This document shows, piece after piece, positions 1-5,893 of a DNA stretch of 8,993 nt. Each line of letters opens with the position of its first letter. Within the stretch, counting starts at the first letter, position 1. Below the pieces are notes generated by a model that searched no databases, was not told where the DNA came from, and saw only the letters and a program-made list of their open reading frames with translations. The position numbers and the translations under genes are program-made. Origin of the DNA: Helicobacteraceae bacterium (lineage in GTDB: Bacteria; Campylobacterota; Campylobacteria; Campylobacterales; Sulfurimonadaceae); the NCBI GenBank assembly GCA_947497635.1, contig CANMHZ010000037.1, positions 1-8,993 of the forward strand, given 5' to 3'.

Positions 1-17
1 ATGACTTACAGTAATTT

Positions 18-1403
18 TCATTTCACATCCTTGAGATAATGGTCAAAATACAAAATTTGCTCCAGTGTACGCACTTCAGCCGTTCCCCCTTGAGACGTTC
101 GTGCATTCATCGAGTGTTCGATACTGAGATAACGCAGTACATCCTCTTTGATGCGGCTGTCGATAGCGTGAAGCTCCTCATACGCTATCTCACTCAAATC
201 AATTTTAAGAGCCTCAGCACGTGCTACTGCTTTTCCCGTAATAAAATGAGCTTCACGAAAAGGAACACCACAATGCGCTACCAAATAGTCGGCTAAATCG
301 GTGGCGCTTAGGTGACCCAATTTGCACGCACTTTCCATATTCTGAGGTTTTACCGTCATTGTTTTAAGGGCTTCACGTAGAATTTCAAGCGAAATTTCTG
401 CTGTTTCTACACTATCAAAAACTCCCTCTTTATCCTCTTGCGTATCTTTATTGTACGCTAATGGCAACCCTTTCATCACTGTCAACAATCCCATAAGATT
501 TCCATACACACGCCCTGTTTTTCCACGAAGTAGTTCAGGCACGTCTGGGTTTTTCTTTTGTGGCATAATGGAAGAGCCCGTCGAATACTCGTCTGAGAGC
601 TCTACAAAACGAAACTCATAGCTCGACCATAGGACAAGTTCCTCAGAAAGACGTGAGATGTGCATCATCAATGTTGAAATGTTAAAAAGGATCTCAAGTG
701 CAAAATCACGATCACTCACAGTATCCAGACAGTTAATACTCACCGAATCAAAACCCAGTGTTTTCGCCGTCATCTCACGATTAATATTATGCGGTGTCCC
801 AGCAAGGGCAGCACATCCGATAGGGGAAACATTATTACGAATATAAGAACTCTCAAATCGCTCAATATCACGCTTAAACATTGCCGCGTATGCCAATAAG
901 TGAAATCCAAAATTAATCGGTTGTGCATGCTGTAAATGGGTCATCCCTGGAAGGAGTGTTGTAGTATGAAGACGTGCAATATCAACAATAGCACCCATTA
1001 ATGATTGTATTCCCTTGACAATTTCCCCATTTTTACGCAATACGTAGCGACGGAAATCAAGAGCAACTTGATCATTTCGGCTACGTGCGGTATGAAGTTT
1101 TTTTCCTGCATCCCCGATAATATTGGTCAATCGCTTCTCAATTGCCATGTGTAAATCTTCATCTCCGATTTTCCATTCAAAGGATCCAGATTCAATTTCA
1201 CTAAGCACTTGAGCCATCCCCGATTCAATCAATACCAGTTCTTCGTGTGTCAATATTCCCTGATGTGCCAACATTTGCGCATGAGCCACAGATCCCTCAA
1301 TATCTTCACGATATAATTTTTGATCAAATAGTATAGAGGCATTAAAGTGTTCCAATAATGACGATGCATCCTGTGCAAAGCGTCCTGACCACATTTTTTC
1401 CAT
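18..1403 (-). CDS. argH: argininosuccinate lyase
   Basis: Cytoplasmic enzyme of the last step of arginine synthesis, splitting argininosuccinate into arginine and fumarate. At 461 residues it has the usual full length for the family. The fumarase/aspartase superfamily signature is plain: SSIMPQKKNP at residues 277-286, whose flexible loop supplies the catalytic serine. Also visible are HTARSRNDQVALD (about 104-116), which binds substrate, and THLQHAQP (155-162), whose histidine is the expected partner in catalysis. These roles come from knowledge of the family. The start at 1403 is supported by a GGAG Shine-Dalgarno at 1409-1412 with a 5-base spacer; a second ATG at codon 4 is less well placed. 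It lies 84 bases after the cytochrome c gene and may have its own promoter. It has no obvious functional link to the upstream operon. The stop is at 18-20, so the gene is complete. Confidence 0.97.
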   Translation of the reverse strand: MEKMWSGRFAQDASSLLEHFNASILFDQKLYREDIEGSVAHAQMLAHQGILTHEELVLIESGMAQVLSEIESGSFEWKIGDEDLHMAIEKRLTNIIGDAGKKLHTARSRNDQVALDFRRYVLRKNGEIVKGIQSLMGAIVDIARLHTTTLLPGMTHLQHAQPINFGFHLLAYAAMFKRDIERFESSYIRNNVSPIGCAALAGTPHNINREMTAKTLGFDSVSINCLDTVSDRDFALEILFNISTLMMHISRLSEELVLWSSYEFRFVELSDEYSTGSSIMPQKKNPDVPELLRGKTGRVYGNLMGLLTVMKGLPLAYNKDTQEDKEGVFDSVETAEISLEILREALKTMTVKPQNMESACKLGHLSATDLADYLVAHCGVPFREAHFITGKAVARAEALKIDLSEIAYEELHAIDSRIKEDVLRYLSIEHSMNARTSQGGTAEVRTLEQILYFDHYLKDVK

Positions 1404-1431
1404 GATATCTCCGAGTGTTTAAAAGTGAAGT

Positions 1432-1460
1432 ATTTTAGCGAAGTTTGGTTTAGAAACCAT
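1432..1460 (-). promoter_or_regulatory. possible argH promoter
   Basis: On the minus strand TAAAAT at 1437-1432 is a reasonable -10 box, placing a start about 20 bases before the argH ATG. A 17-base spacer leads to TGGTTT at 1460-1455, a poor -35 match; weak -35 boxes are common in Campylobacterota. The call depends mainly on the -10 box and its position in the only gap before argH. Confidence 0.3.
1447..1458. repeat. 12-base palindrome before argH
   Basis: GGTTT-AG-AAACC is a perfect inverted repeat with 5-base arms. It lies between the weak -35 and the -10 of the proposed argH promoter, where a repressor operator could sit. It abuts the larger stem-loop at 1458-1476. It does not resemble an ArgR box. 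Function is unknown. Confidence 0.3.
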
Positions 1461-1476
1461 TACCACGAAGGTAATG
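1458..1476 (-). terminator. stem-loop after cytochrome c gene, weak terminator candidate
   Basis: CATTACC-ACGAA-GGTAATG (plus strand) is a perfect 7-base-pair inverted repeat with a 5-base loop, starting 12 bases past the cytochrome c stop. On the transcript the loop reads UUCGU. The bases after the stem are GUUUCUAAACC, not a clean U-run, so termination is likely partial at best. It could equally stabilise the 3' end of the cytochrome mRNA. Confidence 0.3.
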
Positions 1477-1487
1477 ATAGAGGGGAA

Positions 1488-1823
1488 TTAGTTGCAGGCG
1501 GGGACGTTTCCACTATCTTTTGCGTATTCGACTAAGAAATCTTCCAAATGCTTAGAATCTTTTACAAATTTACGATCATTGAAATAATTCCATGAAGCTT
1601 CTGCCTTTTTGGAAGTAAAGTGAATATCAACAAGTTTTTCACCTTTTCTATCCATAATTTTTTCCCACGTTCGTATGTTTTTCGATGCAGCCAATTCCTG
1701 ACCACCTCCATGACATCCTTTGCACGACTCCACATAAACCTTTTGCCCCTTATACGTTGCCGCATTTAAAGACGAAATGGTGGAGATTATTAAAAACGAA
1801 ATAAGAGTACCAACTTTAATCAT
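1488..1823 (-). CDS. small periplasmic mono-haem cytochrome c
   Basis: A 111-residue secreted electron carrier. The N-terminus has a Lys followed by a hydrophobic core (about residues 5-19) and a likely signal-peptidase site near SLNA-A (18-22), so the mature protein is about 90 residues. One haem-attachment motif, CKGCH, spans residues 34-38, with His38 as the proximal ligand. The expected distal methionine is not obvious: the only Met after the motif is Met57, and His68 and His92 are alternatives. The protein ends in VPACN with a lone Cys110. The partner is not evident; a role as donor or acceptor for a periplasmic oxidoreductase or oxidase is inference. A purine-rich AAGGGGAAG lies about 11 bases before the ATG. 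It follows ubiD after 77 bases that hold a good -10 box, so it probably has its own promoter. I do not recognise a named gene. Confidence 0.85.
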   Translation of the reverse strand: MIKVGTLISFLIISTISSLNAATYKGQKVYVESCKGCHGGGQELAASKNIRTWEKIMDRKGEKLVDIHFTSKKAEASWNYFNDRKFVKDSKHLEDFLVEYAKDSGNVPACN

Positions 1824-1858
1824 TTGATTGTACTTCCCCTTTTGAGATAAAATCTTAA

Positions 1859-1887
1859 ATTATAGTACATTAGCCATTCTAATAGAG
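1859..1887 (-). promoter_or_regulatory. promoter for cytochrome c gene
   Basis: A perfect TATAAT stands at 1864-1859 on the minus strand, 35 bases before the cytochrome c ATG and about 37 bases past the ubiD stop. No good TTGACA-like hexamer is seen 16-18 bases upstream (the sequence there is CTCTAT), which fits the relaxed -35 region typical of Campylobacterota sigma-70 promoters. It would give a leader of roughly 28 bases. Confidence 0.5.
1869..1883. repeat. ATTAG-N5-CTAAT inverted repeat upstream of -10
   Basis: ATTAG, CCATT, CTAAT forms a perfect 5-base inverted repeat with a 5-base spacer. It lies just upstream of the TATAAT box, between the expected -10 and -35 elements of the cytochrome c promoter. 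The spacing of half-sites suits a dimeric regulator, but in AT-rich DNA such a short repeat may be chance. No regulator can be named. Confidence 0.25.
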
Positions 1888-1900
1888 AGCTTAATACCCC

Positions 1901-3721
1901 CTAGAGCTGGTACTTTTTCTCTAAGAGTGGATCTAAATCCCACAAGGAGAGTAATTTTAATTTTTCAACGACACTGGCACTACAATTCACATCTCCGGGC
2001 CATTCACGCTCAAATCCATCTGCAAGAGTTTTGTCTGTACCATCAATAGAAACAATCTTTCCACACACAGAAATATCACGCCCAGCATCAATATTATTTG
2101 CCACTCTCCATAAGAGCATATAAGGGTTATCCAAATCATTTTTGGCAACGTCTACGACAACAACGATACGAATATAGGCTTCAAGTGATGATAGCTTTTC
2201 GGCAATTTTGGCAAGTGATTCTATTTTGTTTACACTAACGACAGTAATCGGATTCGCTGTATGGCGCATATATTGGGTAACGCCCTCAACTTCAGGAACA
2301 AGAGCTTTCAACCGCTGTAAAAGATCTGTGCTCTCTAATGTATCAGGTTTTTCAAGTGAATACGATGCGGTAAAATCAATCCCCAATTTCCCCCCGACAA
2401 GGGCTTCAGGACTTGAGTGATCGAGAGCATCGGTAATCCCCTCCGAGATAAAGAGACATTTAGGGATAAAACGATTCAGTGCGTAGGTCGCCAATGCACT
2501 ATAATTGGTTAGTTTCGGAGCATCTTCACCGAAGAAGAGAGCATGTTTCACGAAACTCATCTGCCCTGAACCCCAAAAAATATGCATAAATTGTTTGGCA
2601 TGCCCTTTGTACAACGGCTTCATCTTTGCTAAGATCAAATTGTGAAATACCCCATTTTCTGGCATATGATAATCGATCAAATCCGCCGCATTGGTTTTAA
2701 GCAACGGTAAAAATACCCGCTCCGTCGCCCATCCCATATATTTATCTTCCAAAGGTGGCTTGCCCACAACGGTTGCAAGATAATAAGGTTTTTTACGCTG
2801 CGTAATGGCGCTCACTTCCATCACGGGATAATGTTCTGCAAGGGTGTAATATCCCGTATGATCCCCAAAAGGTCCTTCTAAAACCAGTTTTTCAGGATCA
2901 ACCCATCCTTCAATAACGAAATCAAGATCTTCGGGAATGTAGAGGGGGGTCGTGATAGATTGTACTAGCTTGGGAGACTCTTTTTTTATCAATCCATAAA
3001 GTAGCAACTCATTGACTCCGTATGGCAAAGGAGCTGTCGCGCACCACGTATAGAGGGGATCACCACCGATACCGATAGAAACGGGCATTTTTTTACCTGC
3101 ACGTTGATATTGGTCGAAAAAATGAGAGGAGTCTTTGTGAATTTGCCAGTGCATTCCCAAATGATTTTTATCATATACTTGAAGACGGTACATTCCTAAG
3201 TTTACGACATCACCTTCCAAGCTTTGCGTATAAACTTGCCCCATTGTGATAAAAGGCCCGCCGTCTTCTTCCCATGTCGTTAGAATCGGTAAGTCGTAAA
3301 GGTTAATCGTATCACCTTGAGAAATAATTTCTTGACACGCTCCGCGCCCTTTAAGTTTTTTCGGAAAAATATCTTTCATTGCGAAAAGGTCACCGAGCAT
3401 TCCGATTTTTTCTTTGAATCCTTGGGGAGGTTTCATATGGAGAAGCTTTTCAATCTCTGACGCAACTCCCTCAACTTCACGTCCAAAAAGAAGTTCCGTC
3501 CGTTTATACGAACCAAAAAGATTCATGACGACAGGGGTAGTAAAAGTCTTATTATTCTTAGAATCAATAGGACGGGTAAAAAGAAGCGCTTTACCTCCAT
3601 CCTCTTTTTTCACTTCGGCATACGCTAAATGGGGGATTTCAAGGTGTATATCAAGAGGAGTATCAATAACGTGCAACTCCCCCTGTGATTTGAGGAGATC
3701 AATCGTCTTTTTGAGGGTCAT
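1901..3721 (-). CDS. ubiD: UbiD-family decarboxylase, probable menaquinone biosynthesis
   Basis: A prenylated-FMN-dependent decarboxylase of 606 residues, about 100 longer than E. coli UbiD because of a C-terminal extension. Family residues can be matched by eye: metal and cofactor ligands Asn174, His195 and Glu238, and the catalytic set Arg179 (in NLGMYR), Glu282 and Asp287 (in EGPFGDHTGYY). In fungal Fdc1 the last of these is Glu; bacterial UbiD proteins usually have Asp. Campylobacterota use menaquinone made by the futalosine route, so the likely substrate is a prenylated 1,4-dihydroxy-6-naphthoate rather than a ubiquinone precursor (the MqnL role). That assignment is inference from taxon and length. 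The ATG overlaps the hemC stop by 4 bases (ATGA), so translation is probably coupled. There is no strong Shine-Dalgarno. No ubiX-like partner for making prenyl-FMN is in the window. Confidence 0.93.
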   Translation of the reverse strand: MTLKKTIDLLKSQGELHVIDTPLDIHLEIPHLAYAEVKKEDGGKALLFTRPIDSKNNKTFTTPVVMNLFGSYKRTELLFGREVEGVASEIEKLLHMKPPQGFKEKIGMLGDLFAMKDIFPKKLKGRGACQEIISQGDTINLYDLPILTTWEEDGGPFITMGQVYTQSLEGDVVNLGMYRLQVYDKNHLGMHWQIHKDSSHFFDQYQRAGKKMPVSIGIGGDPLYTWCATAPLPYGVNELLLYGLIKKESPKLVQSITTPLYIPEDLDFVIEGWVDPEKLVLEGPFGDHTGYYTLAEHYPVMEVSAITQRKKPYYLATVVGKPPLEDKYMGWATERVFLPLLKTNAADLIDYHMPENGVFHNLILAKMKPLYKGHAKQFMHIFWGSGQMSFVKHALFFGEDAPKLTNYSALATYALNRFIPKCLFISEGITDALDHSSPEALVGGKLGIDFTASYSLEKPDTLESTDLLQRLKALVPEVEGVTQYMRHTANPITVVSVNKIESLAKIAEKLSSLEAYIRIVVVVDVAKNDLDNPYMLLWRVANNIDAGRDISVCGKIVSIDGTDKTLADGFEREWPGDVNCSASVVEKLKLLSLWDLDPLLEKKYQL

Positions 3722-4665
3722 ACTTTATGCCCGTCCGCCATTATTTCAGCACGATGTAACAACTCCATTGCCCCTTTTTCGATAAGACGATGCGCCATCG
3801 CTTCACCTGCGCTCATAATCGTATCTGTTCCAACCGTTATTTCTTCACCCATTATTTCCGATCCATCTGGCAATCCCAATGTTGCGCGAACAATAACCTC
3901 ACCATTATCCTGCACTCGTGCGCTCACTCCGATAGGAACTTGACATCCCCCTTGAAGCGTATCCACAAATTCACGCTCGATAGTCGTTTCAATACGGCTG
4001 TTTGTATCCTCTAAAAGAGCGGCAATTTCCAACACCCATGGCTCATTAACCGTTTCGATACCCAATGCCCCCTGCCCCATAGAGGGAATCATCTCATCCA
4101 GCGAAATAGGATAAAAATACTCTACCAAATCAGAGAATCCGAGACGATTAATCCCAGCCGCTGCCAAAATAATGGCATCAAACTCCCCCTCTTTGAGTTT
4201 GCGGATACGTGTATCGACATTTCCCCTTAAATCTTTGATCACCAAATCGGGGCGTTGTTGACACAATTGCATACGGCGACGAAGTGACGAGGTTCCCACA
4301 ACAGCACCCTGCGGTAAGGAGACAATATCGGGATACTTTTCACTCAACATCGCATCACGAACATCTTCACGCGTCGTAATTGCCGCAAGAATTAACCCCT
4401 CAGGCATCACAGTAGGAACATCTTTAAGCGAATGAACCGCCATTTGTGCCTCACCTGCTAGCATCGATTCTTCAATCTCTTTGAGGAACAACCCTTTCCC
4501 TCCAATTTTAGCGAGGGGAACATCCAAAATTTTATCACCTGTGGTAATAATGATTTTGAGTTCTACCTCGATATCGGGACGCGCCGACTCGATTACCGAT
4601 TTAATATAGCGTGATTGCCAAAGAGCTAGCTTGCTTCCACGTGTTGCAATAGTGAGCTTTTTCAT
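3718..4665 (-). CDS. hemC: hydroxymethylbilane synthase (porphobilinogen deaminase)
   Basis: Cytoplasmic haem-pathway enzyme that joins four porphobilinogen units into hydroxymethylbilane. At 315 residues it has normal length. The family motifs appear in order: ATRGSKLALWQS (7-18), VHSLKDVPT (77-85) with the catalytic Asp82, GTSSLRRRMQL (124-134) and DLRGNVDTR (145-153), whose arginines bind the cofactor and growing chain, and GGCQVPIG (239-246), whose Cys241 carries the dipyrromethane cofactor. All key residues are present. The ATG is 3 bases after the stop of the thioredoxin-fold gene, with an AAGG about 11 bases upstream, and the stop overlaps ubiD by 4 bases, so it is in the middle of the operon. 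With hemA four genes upstream it gives the operon two steps of the C5 tetrapyrrole pathway; the intervening hemB is not in the window. Confidence 0.97.
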   Translation of the reverse strand: MKKLTIATRGSKLALWQSRYIKSVIESARPDIEVELKIIITTGDKILDVPLAKIGGKGLFLKEIEESMLAGEAQMAVHSLKDVPTVMPEGLILAAITTREDVRDAMLSEKYPDIVSLPQGAVVGTSSLRRRMQLCQQRPDLVIKDLRGNVDTRIRKLKEGEFDAIILAAAGINRLGFSDLVEYFYPISLDEMIPSMGQGALGIETVNEPWVLEIAALLEDTNSRIETTIEREFVDTLQGGCQVPIGVSARVQDNGEVIVRATLGLPDGSEIMGEEITVGTDTIMSAGEAMAHRLIEKGAMELLHRAEIMADGHKV

Positions 4666-4668
4666 CGA

Positions 4669-5505
4669 TTATTGTACCTTTACATCTTTATATTTCATTT
4701 TTTTCGTGTCTTTTTCACCGTTAAAAAATACAGTAGGAGTACCGTTGACCATCATTCCATGAACTACTTTTTGATCAAAATCGAACTGTTTGACTACAGT
4801 GGAGCGACGTAAATCAGCAACAATCAGCTTTGTTTTAAAGGTTTTATTAAACGCATCAATAATTTTTTGCTCATTTTTTTCATTCGGATCAATATCCACT
4901 TGGTACATTTTAAGAGTGACATTATCCATTCCATTTTGCTCTGCTACAATCGCGGCTTTACTCAATGCAACCGAGGCAGGATGAAGCTGCGCAAGGGGGA
5001 AATGGTAGTAATAAAGGGCAAATGTTTTGGGATACTTCGCCATATAGCTAATCGCTTCGGGAACGTAACGACGACAAAATGGGCAAAGAGGATCGGAAAA
5101 AATAACCACTTTATTTTTAGCATTTGCATCACCACTAATAAGATTGGCTTTAGTGTAATACGAAGCGCTAAAATCAGGGGCAATCGTATCGTTATAACGC
5201 TCCCCTGTTTTTAGATTAACCAACTCAGGTGCAATCACATCAGCATTAACAAAATAGGTGCCATTTTGATTGAGATGACGATTTTCTGCTCCTTGTTTAA
5301 CATCGGCTTCAATGCTGACAAAATAAGCTTGCCACCCTTTCATCCCTAAAACATTTTGTTTACCGTTTATATCTACTTGCAAGTTACTAATATTCGGATT
5401 ATTTCCAATCCCTTTTTTTAAAAATGAGACTACATCCGCATCTGTTGCACCGTATACACTAGCGCAAAGCAGGAGAGTCGCTGATAATTTCGGCATCAAT
5501 AACAT
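4669..5505 (-). CDS. periplasmic DsbC/DsbA-like thiol:disulfide interchange protein
   Basis: Secreted thioredoxin-fold protein. I choose the ATG at 5505 (278 residues) because AAAGGA at 5511-5516 is 5 bases from it, whereas the ATG at 5511 directly abuts the Shine-Dalgarno. Residues below are numbered from the 5511 ATG; subtract 2 for the chosen start. A signal peptide covers about 3-22, with cleavage near VYGA. Residues about 23-115 form an N-terminal region like the dimerisation part of DsbC or DsbG. The thioredoxin domain follows, with redox site CPFC at 143-146 in FSDPLCPFC and the cis-proline loop GTP at 257-259. There are no other cysteines in the mature protein. Whether it is an isomerase or an oxidase cannot be decided; the extra N-terminal region favours the DsbC type. 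It overlaps fxsA by 47 bases and sits 3 bases before hemC. A role in cytochrome maturation is inference from context. Confidence 0.85.
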   Translation of the reverse strand: MLLMPKLSATLLLCASVYGATDADVVSFLKKGIGNNPNISNLQVDINGKQNVLGMKGWQAYFVSIEADVKQGAENRHLNQNGTYFVNADVIAPELVNLKTGERYNDTIAPDFSASYYTKANLISGDANAKNKVVIFSDPLCPFCRRYVPEAISYMAKYPKTFALYYYHFPLAQLHPASVALSKAAIVAEQNGMDNVTLKMYQVDIDPNEKNEQKIIDAFNKTFKTKLIVADLRRSTVVKQFDFDQKVVHGMMVNGTPTVFFNGEKDTKKMKYKDVKVQ

Positions 5506-5893
5506 TGTCATCCTTTGAATAATATGAGGTTTTTTGGTGTGTTTGTAAATCTTCTTGCGGGTATTTTGGCGTAAAACGATTAACGATTAGCTGGCTCAAG
5601 AGAAAAAATTGAATTCCTATCGCGATAATATCGGTGAGTATCCCCGGTAAAATAAGTAAAATCGCGGCTAAGAGGGACAAAAGATTCCGCTTGTAAAACC
5701 CATTCGCATCAACACGTCGCTCTTTGAGTTCCATAATGTTGGCGAAAAGGGTAGTGCGAAAGTTAAAAAGTATCCCTATCCCAATAAAAGCACTGAATAC
5801 TATTTCTCCAAACATCATAAATCCACCAATTTTGGAAGCCACTTCACTGCTCATGAATACTTCTAAAAATAAGTAGAGTAAAAAATAGATCAT
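5459..5893 (-). CDS. fxsA: FxsA family inner-membrane protein
   Basis: Small integral membrane protein of 144 residues. Hydrophobic segments are seen at about 2-14, 25-44 and 70-103; the last two flank a charged loop MELKERRVDAN (54-64). The segment ILPGILTDIIAIG (81-93) is the characteristic FxsA Pro-Gly-x-x-Thr-Asp motif. The polar tail ends with DDNVIDAEI, resembling the acidic tail of E. coli FxsA. In E. coli, overproduced FxsA relieves exclusion of phage T7 by the F plasmid; the normal cellular role is unknown. The ATG overlaps the proS stop by 4 bases (ATGA), with GGAA about 9 bases upstream. The last 47 bases, encoding the acidic tail, also encode the start and signal peptide of the next gene in another frame. 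As I recall, C. jejuni has a similar gene at this place between proS and hemC. Confidence 0.88.
   Translation of the reverse strand: MIYFLLYLFLEVFMSSEVASKIGGFMMFGEIVFSAFIGIGILFNFRTTLFANIMELKERRVDANGFYKRNLLSLLAAILLILPGILTDIIAIGIQFFLLSQLIVNRFTPKYPQEDLQTHQKTSYYSKDDNVIDAEIISDSPALR
5511..5516 (-). promoter_or_regulatory. ribosome binding site setting the dsbC-like start
   Basis: AAAGGA, read on the minus strand, is followed by TGACA and then ATG at 5505-5503. The spacing of 5 bases is the same as for proS in this window. It makes the in-frame ATG at 5511-5509, which shares a base with the Shine-Dalgarno, unlikely. A third ATG at 5496 would be about 14 bases away, which is too far. The site lies inside the fxsA coding region. 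Confidence 0.6.

Noticed and set aside
1..17. Start of another gene beyond argH
   Set aside because: Only 17 bases remain after the argH stop, with no recognisable signal or codon pattern.
39..296. 85-codon plus-strand open frame opposite argH
   Set aside because: It is antisense to the conserved C-terminal half of argH, with no recognisable product.
1824..1900. Terminator directly after ubiD
   Set aside because: No GC-rich stem followed by a T-run is visible on the minus strand; the only inverted repeat (1869-1883) is AT-rich and sits within the promoter.
3414..3785. 123-codon plus-strand open frame over the ubiD/hemC junction
   Set aside because: It is antisense to two well-supported genes, has a low-complexity Ser/Arg-rich product, and has no motif.
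4867..5214. 115-codon plus-strand open frame opposite the dsbC-like gene
   Set aside because: The translation is Ile/Asn/Arg-rich without domains, and it lies opposite the CPFC active-site region, which explains its openness.
5464..5466. Lipoprotein cysteine in the dsbC-like signal peptide (Cys16 from the 5511 ATG)
   Set aside because: The preceding residues are Leu-Leu-Leu; a lipobox needs Gly, Ala or Ser just before the Cys. Ordinary signal-peptidase I cleavage after VYG or VYGA fits better.
5509..5511. ATG at 5511 as the start of the dsbC-like gene
   Set aside because: It touches the AAAGGA Shine-Dalgarno with no spacer, whereas the ATG at 5505 has a 5-base spacer and still gives a good signal peptide.
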